A stretch of 64,000 bases of DNA from the NCBI GenBank assembly GCA_036583965.1, contig JAZBQD010000091.1, positions 1-64,000 of the forward strand. The letters run 5' to 3'. Within the stretch, counting starts at the first letter, position 1. The number at the start of each line of letters is the position of its first letter. Positions 43,846-54,276 of the stretch are shown here, piece after piece. The DNA is from Prunella strophiata (Eukaryota; Chordata; Aves; Passeriformes; Prunellidae). Below the pieces are notes generated by a model, which was not told where the DNA came from, ran no database searches, and saw nothing but the letters and a program-made list of their open reading frames with translations. Both the position numbers and the translations under genes were made by a program.

Positions 43846-44206
43846 TGCGGAGGATCAGCAATGGGACATCACACAATGATCAATATGGTCAAGTGAAGCC
43901 CATTTATTTCAAAAAAGCAAGATATATTTATACTGTGCTCTACTGTTTGCTCCTCATGCTAATACATGATTGATGAAATCCTTCTGCGCACGTATTTTAA
44001 GCTTTTAGTTAATTTTAGTTAGTTTTCTTTCTTCATGCATCTCGCTGCAGCTTTCTTGTCTGCCTTTACATCCTGAACTGTCTGCTCTGGAGCGTGTTCT
44101 TCTTTCATGTCCTTCAAGGGCATTGTGACCTTACTCAGTTTCTATGAAGACTGGATTGTGCATATATATATATATATCTCCATTGTCCTGCAAAAAAACT
44201 CTACCA
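43846..44206 (-). repeat. ERV-8 5' LTR
   Basis: 361 bp, partner of 36014-36366, with a 9-bp extra segment (around 44090) and a slightly longer AT dinucleotide run (44163-44177). On the minus strand it starts TGGTAGAG and ends CCTCCGCA. Confidence 0.94.
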
Positions 44207-44212
44207 ATACCC

Positions 44213-45309
44213 CTATTCTTCCAGTAAAGAAGCCCGATGGGAACTATAGATTAGTTCAAGATTTGCGGGAGATTAACAAAAGAACTCGGAGTCTTTGCCT
44301 TTGAATGGGAGGATCCGAAAACTGGGAGAAAGCAACAATTAAGATGGACAAAGTTACCACAGGGGTTCACGGAATCTCCAAACTTATTTGGGCAAGCTTT
44401 AGTAACAGTACTACAAGCTTTCCCCACTCCTCCTGGAATACAAATTATCCAATATGTGGATGATCTTTTACAATCTGGGGAAGCTGAAGTTGGAGAGGAA
44501 CCTATAAAACTTCTGAATTTTCTCAGGGAAAAAGGATTAAAGGTATCAAATGGAAGCTGTAATTTGTAGAATCAGAGGTAAAACATCTTGGACACTTAAT
44601 AAGTAAGGGTAGCCGGAAACTCAACCCAGAGACAATTGCAGGAATTTTATCTCTTCCCCCTCCCTCTTCAAAGAGGGAAATCAGAAAACTACTCGGATTA
44701 TTGGGATATTGTAGCTTATGGATTGATGGATACACATAGGCAGTAAAATTTTTGTATGGAAAATTGGCAGAGGGAGATGATATAAAATGGAACAAGGAAG
44801 ATGATGCTGAATTGGAAGAACTGAAGTTAAAACTGGCCTCAATACCAGCTTTAAGCTTGCCCTCATTAGAAAAACCCTTTCATCTGTACGTGAATGTGGA
44901 AAATGGGGTAGCTCATGGAGTTCTGGTTCAGGAGCGGGGAGGAGTAAAGAGACCAGTAGCTTATTTATCAAAGATGTTGGATTCAGAGAGTCACGGCCGG
45001 CCAGTATCTATTCAAGCTATAGCAGCTACTGCAATCCTGGTAGAAGAATGTAGTAAGCTTACTTTTGGAAGTAAACTAATTGTGTGTACACCTCATGCAG
45101 TTTGGAATGTGTTAAACCAGAAGGCTGAAAAATGGTTGACAGATTCTAGAATGTTAAAATATGAAGCAATCTTGATAGACAGTGATGACCTGACACTAGA
45201 AGTAAACAGAAGTTTAAATCCAGCTCAATTCTTATATGGAGAACCAGCAGATAACCTAACACATAATTGTCTGGAAATTATCCAATACCAAACAAAAGTT
45301 CGAGAAGAT
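44213..45309 (+). pseudogene. pol: ERV-7 RT, main part, with internal deletion
   Basis: Resumes with PILPVKKPDGNYRLVQDLREINKRT, then jumps near 44285 to FAFEWEDP; against ERV-2 about 130 bp are missing, including the first catalytic Asp strand. YVDD is at 44453-44464. Thumb and connection are in frame 44752-45309 (RPVAYLSKMLDSESHGRP). Confidence 0.9.
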
Positions 45310-45735
45310 CTTGAAGAACAAGCCCTTTCAGAAGGGGAAACAATCTATGTAGATGGTTCCTCCAGATGTCTACAAGGAAAGAGAATGTCAGGGTATGCAA
45401 TAGTTGATGGAAAAAACATGCAAACTATTGAAAAAGGAAAGTTACCTTCAAACTGGTCTGCTCAAACCTGTGAATTATATGCTCTGAAAAGAGCACTGGA
45501 ATATTTATCACACAAGAAAGGAACTATATATACTGATTCAAGGTATGCCCTTGGAGTAGTACATACCTTTGGAAAAATATGGGAAGAAAGACGATTACTT
45601 CACTCAAGAGGAAAGGGATTAGTACATGAGGGACTAATTTTAGAGGAATTTGAGGCATTAAAATTACCTGAAGAGATAGCTATAGCACACGTTAAGGGAC
45701 ACCAAAAGGGGGTGACCCCAGAAATACGATGAAAC
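45310..45735 (+). pseudogene. pol: ERV-7 RNase H
   Basis: Open frame continuing from the connection domain to a TGA at 45730-45732. All catalytic landmarks are present: IYVDGSSRCLQG, CELYALKRALEYL, IYTDSRYALGVVH and HVKGHQKGVTPE. It would degrade the RNA strand of the RNA-DNA hybrid. The domain looks intact, but the gene around it is not. Confidence 0.9.
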
Positions 45736-45738
45736 AAT

Positions 45739-46335
45739 TTGGCAGATCAGGAAGCTAAGGATGCAGCAGAAAATGGAACTGAAAGAGTCATGTTAATATT
45801 AACTCCAAACGAAGAAAAACTGGGAATTCCAAAGTTTAGTGAAGCGGCGGAAAAAGAGTTAAACAAGATAGGAGGAGAAAAAGATGAATCTGGGAAATGG
45901 AAACTTCCTGATGGAAGACAATTACTTAATAAAACACTTACTAGGAAAATACTAGAAGACATGCATCAGAAAACCCACTGGGGTGCCCAGGCTTTGTGTG
46001 ATCATTTTTAAAGGAACTTTGGGTGTATTGGGATTTTTGGAGTAGCAAAGCAAGTAACTGAAAGATGTATAACTTGCCAAAGGATAAATAAAAATGTCCT
46101 GAGAAAACCAACATTAGGAGGTCGTCAGTTAGCTGTTTGACCATTTCAAAGTATCCAAGTAGATTTTACCAAACTTCCTCAAGTACAAAGATGGAAGTAT
46201 TTATTAGTAAGGACAGACCATCTAACTCATTGGGTGGAAGTTGTTCCCACTGTCAAGGCCACAGCCAATGTGGTAAGTAAAACCGTTTTAGAACAGATTA
46301 TTCCCAGATATGGAATGGTTAATAGGATAGACTCG
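45739..46335 (+). pseudogene. pol: ERV-7 integrase, left part
   Basis: Zinc region MHQKTHWGAQALCDHF (about 45961-46008) and RCITCQR near 46060; first catalytic Asp in VQVDFTKLP-type sequence near 46160. The frame runs to NRIDS, where ERV-9 is inserted (46336). Confidence 0.88.
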
Positions 46336-47007
46336 TGCTGGGGGTTGGATTTGTTTCCTTTGTGTTTGTGGATCCCCCCCCCCCCTCCATGTGTTGCTAG
46401 GAAACTAATTGCTGGGTACTTATGGGTATTTGACCAAAACAAAAGAAGTGGCCAAACACGAGTTTTGGGGCTGATGCTTCCTGATGGTGGACCATTGAGG
46501 CTCACCAATGGCATGACACTACATCATCCCATTGTGAGATGCTCCACCCAGTGAGGGGTACACTCAGCATTCCTATCCAGATGAAAAAGGGAACACCAGG
46601 TTATTCCTGTTTTTCCACTGGACTCCCGAGGGAAAGACTGGACCCATCTCGCCACTACTGGACTTTTTACAGGACCATCTCTACTCCACAGAACTGTATC
46701 TGTTACTCCAGGAGGATTCATCTGGACTCCTTTTAACACCCTCACCAACAGGGTGTCAGGTCACATCCCTGACTCTGTCAGGGTTTTTTCTAGAATTTTT
46801 TTTTGTTTTGTTTCGCTTGTCTTTCTGTACTATTACATTTGTAATTTTAATATTCCTAGTAAAGAACTGTTATTCCTATTCCCAAATCTTTTCCTGAAAT
46901 CCCCTAATTGCAAATTTATAATAATATGAGGGAGGGGGTTTGCATTCTCTATTCAAAGGGAAATTCCAGCTTTTGCTGGCAGATACCTGTCTTTCAAAAC
47001 CAGGACA
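46336..47007 (+). repeat. ERV-9 5' LTR
   Basis: 672 bp, TGCTGGGGG...ACCAGGACA. It contains CATTGTGAGATGCT, shared with 57796-58283, a C-run (46373-46384), and a T-rich segment near 46795-46840. No canonical AATAAA; CTAGTAAAGAACTG near 46857 is the nearest candidate. Confidence 0.85.
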
Positions 47008-47014
47008 TATTTTT

Positions 47015-47032
47015 TGGCACCCAATGTGGGGC
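47015..47032 (+). promoter_or_regulatory. ERV-9 primer binding site, tRNA-Lys1,2 type
   Basis: TGGCACCCAATGTGGGGC, 7 bp after the LTR, matches the tRNA-Lys1,2 site at 16 of 18 positions, the two changes being transitions. Confidence 0.8.
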
Positions 47033-47462
47033 ACGAGGGCATTGAGACAAAAAAGGGAATAATAGTTCTTGTGTACTAGATATAGAAGCCTTACTGGAAA
47101 CAATAATGTGGTCTAGCTTTCCCTGGTTTGGCTGGCACTTAGTTGTGTCTGTATTCCTTCCATTTTTAGGCCCTTATCTAAACATGGGCTATAACTAAGG
47201 CCACTGTGGCTGCCATTCAGTTTATTTTATGGGTGAATAAGGTGAAGAATGCATGGATTTTTAACTTTCTTTGGAAGGCAGGCACATGGATTCAGAGCTA
47301 TCATAACACTAACAATGTGTTTTTGGGGTTACTTTAACAATGGTACCTATTGGGAGGAAATAAAACCGGGGGAAATTTTTTTCCCAACCCCTCATTCTGC
47401 TCTTCGGGTCTACCCCACCAGTTTTTGAAGGGTTCAGATCTCCTCTGAATGCCAATGACATC

Positions 47463-48845
47463 GTGCAGTGGGTGGTGTTGCTTATGGGCCTACTCTATTT
47501 AGCATTCAGAGATAAGGGGAGATTGACCTGGATAACGACCCTGATAACAACTCCACAAAAGAAGGATTCTGCCCCACAGCCTGCCTTAGAAATAGACCAC
47601 CCGGATTGGGTGAAGGAGATACCTGAGATGAGCCAGATGCTGAGGGAGTACATTTTCCCTGTGGTAGCCTCATTAGCCCCAGCTGGTGGGAAACCCTCCC
47701 CCTGCCTTGTCAAAGGAGAGTCTGATAGTACAGCAATGGAACCCACAGATGTTACAACTGTCCAGGTTCCAGCTGAACCACAGGGGCAGTCACAGCCAGC
47801 AGCAATTGCCTCTCTAGAAACAAAGAAGTCTAAGGTGATATCAGTGAACCCAGGTAATAAGGATAAGAAAGGAGGGCCATCACAACCTGCAGGGGAATCA
47901 CAAGTTCAGACCATCATAGAGTCCCTGTCGTATGACAGTCTCCGTAATCTACAAAAAGATATTGCACAGCCTGGCTACTTCGGGTCTGGGACCTTATGGG
48001 TACAGGTGTTCAACTAGATGGTGGTGAGGCAAGGAATTTGGGACTCTTGACCCAGGACTCAGGTATAAATCAGATATTTGTAGGGGAGCCAGGGTCCCTT
48101 TCCCTCTGGGAGCGGCTTTTAATGAGTCTAAGGGAGAGGTTTGTCCACAAAGAAAGAATGCAGGAGCACCACCATAGACTGCGCTGGAAGACTCTTGAGG
48201 AGGGGATCCAACAACTGAGGGAAGTGGCTGTATTTGAGGTACTTTTTGGGAGGAGCGGACAGCATGATAATGACCCTGACAAGGTTAGATACACAGGGCA
48301 CATGTTGTGGAATCTGGCAAGTCTAGGGCCATCTCAATATACCACCTTCATTGCAACAATCAATGCTGAGGACAATTGAGAGACAGTAGGTTCTGTTGCC
48401 AACAAGCTTAGAAATTGCGAGAGTATGATCAATGGCCCAATAAAGGCTCATATCTCTGCTGTGGTTAAGGAACTCAAAGAGGAAATGAGGAAATGAGGGA
48501 GGAGATGAGGAGGAACAGTTCCCATGTGGCACCGGTGCGAGTCACAGGCCCCAGGGTCAGAGCCCAACGTCCCCCAGCTAGAGAGAGAGAGTACACACCA
48601 AGAGCTGAGCTGTGGTTTTATCTGTGTGACCATGGCGAAGACATGGGAGTATGGGATGGAAAACCCACTTCTGTCCTGGCAGCACAGGTGTGTGAGCTCA
48701 AAGAGAGAAACACTAAAATGAAAGTAGCCTCAGCATCCCATGACCAGACTGCCAGGTATTCCAGAAGTGAGGATGCTGTGCCAAGTCCCCTTGAAGGACC
48801 CTCTACTGTGTATGCCCAGGAATGGAATAACAACCAGTGTTAGAG
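47463..48845 (+). pseudogene. gag: ERV-9 gag
   Basis: Frame 47463-48017 starts with a hydrophobic N-terminus (VVLLMGLLYLAF), followed by a proline/glutamine-rich part. Frame 47996-48379 (capsid-like, LRERFVHKERMQEHHHRLRW) and 48440-48843 continue it with frameshifts and stops. The order and the absence of zinc knuckles fit ERVL-like gag of birds, judged mainly from position. Confidence 0.65.
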
Positions 48846-48869
48846 GGGCCCTGCCTCTAGCCAGGAAGA

Positions 48870-49260
48870 GGCACGGGAAAACCGAGTCTTTTGGATGGTG
48901 TGGATCCGATGGCCTGGCACATCAGAGCCACAGAAATATGAAGCTCTAGTTGATACTGGTGCACAGTGTACCCTGATGCCATCAGGACATGTGGGGACAG
49001 AACCTGTTTCCATTGCTGGGGTGACGGGGGGGGGGGGGGGATCACAGGAAGTGACTCTGTTGGAAGCTGAGGTGAGCCTGACCGGGAAGGAGTGGCAGAA
49101 ACATCCGATTGTGACTGGCCCAGAGGCCCTGTGTATTCTGGGCATAGACTTCCTCAGGAATGGCTATTACAAAGACCCTAAGGGACTCAGATGGGCTTTT
49201 GGGATAGCTGCTGTGGAAGCAGAGGGCATTAAGCAACTGAACACCTTGCCTGGACTATCA
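48870..49260 (+). pseudogene. pro: ERV-9 protease
   Basis: YEALVDTGAQCTLMPSG near 48940-48985 holds the active site VDTG, and CILGIDFLRNGYYKDPKG (near 49135-49180) the C-terminal half. A G-run (49027-49040) lies within. The frame continues without break into RT. Confidence 0.85.
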
Positions 49261-50568
49261 GAAAACCCATCTGCAGTAGGGCTCCTGAAGGTAGAAGAGC
49301 AACGAGTACCCATGGCCACATCAACGGTGCACCGCCGGCAGTATCGGACAAATCGAGATGCTGTGATCCCCATCCACAGGATGATCTGTGAGCTGGAGAG
49401 CCAAGGGATGGTCAGCAAAACCCACTCACCCTTCAACAGCCCCATCTGGCCTGTGCACAAGCCTGACAGGGAATGGAGATTGACTGTGGACTATCGTGGC
49501 TTGAATGAAGTGACTCCACCCCTGAGCGCTGCTGTGCCGGACATGCTGGAACTCCAGTATGAGCTGGAGTCCAAGGCAGCAAAATGGTATGCCACTATTG
49601 ACATTGCTAAGGTGTTTTTCTCCATTCCTTTGGCAGCAGAATGGAGGCCTCAGTTTGCTTTCACCTGAAGGGGTGTGCAGTACACCTGGAACCGACTGCC
49701 CCAGGGGTGGAAGCACAGCCCCACCATCAGCCATGGAGTGATCCAGGACGCACTGGAAAAGGGTGAGGCCCCGGAACATCTACAATACATCAATGACATC
49801 ATTGTGTGGGGGAACACGGCAATGGAAGTGTTTGAGAAAGGAGAGAAGATTATCCAGATTCTTCTGGAAGCCGGTTTTGCCATCAAAAAGAGCAAAGTCA
49901 AGGGACCTGCCCGAGAGATCCAGTTCCTGGGGGTAAATTGGCAAGATGGACTGCATCAGATTCCCACCGAGGTCATCAATAAGATCACCGTGATGACTCC
50001 ACTGACCAGCAAGAAGGGAACACAGGCTTTCCTAGGCGCCATAGGCTTTTGGAGAATGCACATTCCTGAGTACAGCCAGATTGTGAGCCCTCTCTACCTG
50101 GTCACCTGCAAGAAGAATGATTCCACTGGGGCCCTGAACAGCAGCAAGCCTTCACCCAGATCAAGCAGGAGATCGCTCATGCGGTAGCCCTTGGCCCAGT
50201 CAGGACGGGACCAGAGGTGAAGAATGTGCTCTACTCTGCAGCCGGGAGCCATGGTCTGTCCTGGAGCCTTTGGCAGAAGGTGCCTGGGGAGACTCGAGAC
50301 CAACCACTGGGATTCTGAAGTCAAAGTTACAGAGGATCCGAAGCCAATTACACTCCCGTGGAGAGGGAAATCTTGGCTGCCTATGAAGGAGTTCAAGCTG
50401 CCTCAGAAGTGATTGGCACAGAAGCACAACTCCTCCTGGCACCCCGACTACTGGTGCTGGGGTGGATGTTTAAAGGAAAGGTTCCCTCTACCCACCACAC
50501 CACTGATGCCACATGGAGCAAATGGATTGCCCTCATCACTCAGCACGCCGGTACTGGAAATCCGAATG
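49261..50568 (+). pseudogene. pol: ERV-9 reverse transcriptase and start of RNase H
   Basis: Frame 48895-49668 has SPFNSPIWPVHKPDREWRLT and YATIDIAKVFFSIPL (first Asp); a TGA at 49666 (where Trp is likely) precedes frame 49675-50187 with LPQGWKHSPTISH and YINDIIVWG (YIDD-type box, second residue group changed to IND) at 49785-49796. The connection and RNase H start are in shifted frames up to 50568, where the deletion joins to the LTR end. Confidence 0.87.
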
Positions 50569-50597
50569 GCAGTTACCTGTCTTTCAAAACCAGGACA
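50569..50597 (+). repeat. ERV-9 3' LTR remnant (29 bp)
   Basis: GGCAGTTACCTGTCTTTCAA and the next 9 bases match the last 30 bp of the 5' LTR (46978-47007) with one change. The target copy follows immediately. Confidence 0.85.
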
Positions 50598-51449
50598 ACT
50601 CAGACAGAGGAACACATTTTATGTCAAAGGTATTACAACAAATAACTCAAGCCTTAGGGATAAAATGGGAGTTACACACCCCATGGCATCCACAGAGTTC
50701 TGGCCGGGTAGAGAGAATGAACCAGACTTTAAAGAGAACTTTGACAAAATTAATAGTTGAAACCCGAATGTCATGGGTACAATGCCTACCTTTAGCCTTA
50801 TTGAGGATCCAAACACAACCCAGGTCAGACCTGGGAGTGTCTACCTTATGAGATGATGTTTGGGTTACCTTTTTTGACCACCCAACAAGAAAAAGCTACC
50901 TATGAGGTTGGGGAAATGAGTGTTAAAAGATATGTCAACACCATTTCAAAAACTCTTGAAAACTTATGGCTAAAAGGAATAATCCCTCAAACCACACCTT
51001 AAGATTTTAAAATCCATAATATTCATCCAGGGGAGTGGGTGCTAGTAAAAACCTGGAAAGAGCAGTCTTTAACTCCACAATGGGAAGGTCCTTCTCAGGT
51101 ATTGCTGACGACCGAGGCAGCGATCCGGACCAGGGAACGAGGGTGGACTCATGCCAGCAGAATCAAAGGACCTGTGGAAGGACCCAAGGAGTGGACAATA
51201 ACATCTGAACCGGGTGATACAAAATTGACTCTTAAACGGGGAATGGGTGGTAATGAACTGGGAAGACCCAAATCATCTAGGGAATGTACAGAGAATCATA
51301 CTGAGCTTGTATCAGTGGTTTCAAGTACCGCCAGGACAAGCTCTGAGATGCCTCTGACACCCTCCTTGGGGAGGAATACTTCCACTCCAAACAGGAGGAT
51401 CAGGACTGTTTCGGACAGAGAACTCTTGTATTCTGGCCTCAGCCTTTGA
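50598..51449 (+). pseudogene. pol: ERV-7 integrase, right part
   Basis: The core resumes at the second Asp (DRGTHFMSKVL) and continues with HTPWHPQSSGRVERMNQ (Glu) in frame 50513-50851. The C-terminal domain is in frame 51039-51449: LVKTWKEQSLTPQWEGPSQV and WTHASRIKGP. Frameshifts near 50850-51000. Confidence 0.88.
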
Positions 51450-51451
51450 CT

Positions 51452-51795
51452 TATACAAAGAGGAGAAGGAGTTACAACTTCCATCAGTGCCATCTCATAT
51501 ACCCTGTTTGATTCATCCAAATACTGGACATGCTAGCTGGGTTAAATGTAAACGTTTAAATTGTGGGAAAAATTGGTATTGTCGTTCACAAAATCAACGC
51601 CCTCGTTGCAGGAAGTGTCAAGTGCCAAATCGATCCCCTATCCAGGTAGAGCTCAAAGCAACTGAAATAATAACTTTGTTTTGTGGATGGGAATTATTAG
51701 TGTCTGTTGAATGGGAGATACCTGAGGAATGGTGGGAAACCACAGTTAAGGAGTGTCAAAAACTATTTGCCTGGAAATTAACCAAGAGAAAGTGA
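51452..51795 (+). CDS. Unidentified cysteine-rich frame between pol and env (ERV-7)
   Basis: An open frame of about 115 codons before the env start, ending at the TGA 51793-51795. No good ATG is present (the stretch beginning VPSHIP starts with GTG), so it may be spliced, frameshifted or a fusion with integrase. Eight cysteines lie in a basic region: PCLIHPNTGHASWVKCKRLN, NCGKNWYC, RCRKCQVPNR, then a Trp/Glu-rich end. I do not recognise it. ERV-2 lacks the region because of its env deletion. A zinc-binding accessory protein is one possibility. Confidence 0.4.
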
Positions 51796-51863
51796 CAAGG
51801 AAGTAGAGGGCAAGACCTGATTGGCCTCTATATTCGCCACCAAGAAGATCACATACACCTGCT

Positions 51864-53708
51864 GTGGGATGCAACCCCATAGGCATGGGAGGTGGGAGTA
51901 TAAGCCATACTGGACCTCTGTTATTCCTTTTTCTGTCACTCATTTGTTGTAGTTTCCTTTTTGGGATATCTACAAAGCCATGCTACAGGTGTTACCGAAA
52001 GCTGTATATGGAAAGACACCGAACTTCCTTTTTTATTTCTCACACTCATGTCAACAGTCACTGTTATAACCCATCCAAATTAGGCAATTGCATGCACAAT
52101 GGGAAAAAGGACTAGATCGCGGAGAACTTAGGAATAAGTGGTAACAGGATGGAAAGTCAATGCCCAAAAGGGAAGAGATGGATTTGTTTCACATACACTA
52201 TTGGGATCTAAAGCACAAGATTTGGTAAAAGAGCAATTGATAAACAAAAAAGCTAAGCCTGCACAACCACCTAAACCTGTGCCAATCTCAATTGACGATT
52301 TGTATACGAAACTTGAACAGCAATTAGAAAAAGAAATAGATAGCTCAAGGATGGGTAAAAATCAGTTTGTGGAATTGGGGGAAAGAATAAGTAGGGAACT
52401 TAACATAACCAATTGTTGGGTCTGTGGAGGGGCTTTGATGTCAGAAGAATGGCCATGGAAAGGCAGCAGCTTAGGCCCAATTGAGCTCCTTAAGTGGAAC
52501 CAAACAAGTATAAGTGGAGAAAACCAACCAGAAGGGTGGATTTTAAGTTCAGTAGTGACAGGGGAAGAATGTCTCTGGTGCACTGGGAAAAAGTTCCTTC
52601 ATGAAGTAGGAAAAACTCCCGGTAAAAGATATAAGGTTAGTAATGGAACTTCTGTATGGTGGATCCCAGAGGAAACAACCCTTTACTGGACCCAGGGAAA
52701 AACAAAAAAAAGGAAATTGTAAGTATGATAATAAAATCAGACTTTTTCAATGTAATGATACAGGCAAGAATCCTTTCTTTGGCATCCCAGAAATTTCCAA
52801 ATTTTGGGAGAATATAGATCAACAAAAAAAATGGTTATTGGAAAGTTCCAGATGGTTTCTTTTGGATATGTGGAAAAAGAGCATACCCAAAACTCCCCTC
52901 TCAGTGGAAAGGGAGCTGTACTCTAGGAATCATACAGCCAGGATTTTTTCTTTTACCAGGACTTGATGGGGATCAATTAGGGATACCAGTTCATGAGGAT
53001 CTAAAGAGAAACAAAAGAGATTTGATTGGAGGATTCCAAAAATGGGGAGATGAGGAATGGCCCCCTGAATGCATATTGGAAACATATGGGTCAGCCACCT
53101 GGGCGCAAGATGGGAGTTGGGGGTATTGGACCCCAATTTATATGCTAAATCATATTATAAGACTCCAAGCCACTGTAGAGATAATAACAAACAGAACTGG
53201 TCGAGCAATGGCATTAATATCAAGGCAACAAACCCAAACAAGAGCGGCCCTGTATCAGAATAGGTTGGCCCTGGACTATCTATCAGCTGAAGAAGGGGGT
53301 GTTTGTGGAAAATTCAAAACATCAGATTGTTGTTTAAACATAGATGACAGTGGGGATGCTGTCCTAGATATAGTCAATGATACCAGAAAAATTGCCCATG
53401 TGCCGGTTCAAAGGTGGGAATCAATGCTAAATACTAGCTGGTGGAATAACGTGTTGGGACTAGAATGGTGGAAAAAGTTAGGCTTTTTCCTTTTATGTGC
53501 CACAGCTGGTCTAATATTTCTTCCTTGTTTGATCCCCTGTTTCATTCGGCTCATCACCAGTGTAGCCCAAGGCATGCAATTAGTGACCATGGACCAAAAG
53601 TTGGCTACAACAGAAACGGCACAAAGGATTATGGTGTTAAAGAAAAAAAATAATACAAAAGACCCCTTCAAAGAAGCAAGATTGATTTGTGAAAAAATGA
53701 GCAAATAA
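51864..53708 (+). pseudogene. env: ERV-7 env (gamma-like)
   Basis: ATG 51885 opens a signal peptide (LLFLFLSLICCSFLFG); this frame stops at 52113. SU continues in frame 52138-52722 with NCWVCGG, a CXXC motif typical of gamma-type SU, and three or more N-X-S/T sites. TM is in frame 53022-53708: TRAALYQNRLALDYLSAEEG, then C-X7-CC (CGKFKTSDCC, about 53309-53340), a membrane anchor (FFLLCATAGLIFLPCLIPCF, about 53485-53545) and a basic tail. At least two frameshifts and a stop. ERV-3 TM is its closest relative here. Confidence 0.87.
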
Positions 53709-53768
53709 TGAAGGCTAGAAAACAATATTGCTCAAGCCAAATGATTTATAAAAAGAAAAAGGGAGGAT

Positions 53769-54276
53769 TGTGAAAAGTGCATATTATATAGCTCTTCGCC
53801 GATATTAAAAGGAATACTATATGTGTTATGTTGTATTAATTAGTAGTACTGTATTAATCTTTTTTAAGTAGTGTGGTAAATATAGTTTTAGGTTATAACA
53901 TAATGTTAAAATAGAAACTATGCAATGTATGACACTTTTTTTAACTAGCTCAGGAAAAGAACCAAAGAACTCCCTTTGTTTGACAAGAATTTTTGCATCA
54001 TGTATGAGATATATGAATATGCAACAGGCTATTGCTTTTAAGAGTTAATCCTTTGTTACCGTGCTGTGCTTTTTGGGGCTTAATTTGCCCAGGAGGCACC
54101 CAGACTGTCTGTATTTCTTTCTTTTTTTTTTTTTTTTCTTTTTTTTTTTTTTTTGTCCTTTATTATCCTTGATTGTCCAAATTCTTATTGCTCTAATTTT
54201 TATTACTATTTTTATAACCATTTTTATTACTATTAAACTTTTAAAAGTTTAAAACAAGTGATTGGCATTTTTCACA
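53769..54276 (+). repeat. ERV-7 3' LTR with polypurine tract
   Basis: 508 bp, starting TGTGAAAAGTG after the polypurine tract AAAAAGAAAAAGGGAGGAT (53750-53768). Ends TTTTTCACA. It lacks about 150 bp present in the 5' copy but has the same T-rich run (54116-54155). Confidence 0.94.

Larger units (their letters stand above)
36008..44212 (-). mobile_element. ERV-8: minus-strand beta-like provirus with alpha-like env
   Basis: Perfect 6-bp duplication ATACCC (36008-36013, 44207-44212) around LTRs 36014-36366 and 43846-44206. On the minus strand: LTR, tRNA-Lys3-type primer site, gag, dUTPase-protease, pol, a 254-codon frame, env, polypurine tract, LTR. At 8.2 kb it is the most complete element in the window; it has only a few lesions and no insertions of its own. 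Confidence 0.96.
46331..50602 (+). mobile_element. ERV-9: ERVL-like (class III) element in ERV-7 integrase
   Basis: Bounded by ACTCG (46331-46335) and ACTCA (50598-50602). A full 5' LTR, tRNA-Lys1,2-type primer site, gag, protease, RT and the start of RNase H are followed directly by the last 29 bp of the 3' LTR, so the rest of pol and nearly all of the 3' LTR are deleted. The same LTR family is at 57796-58283. Confidence 0.9.
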
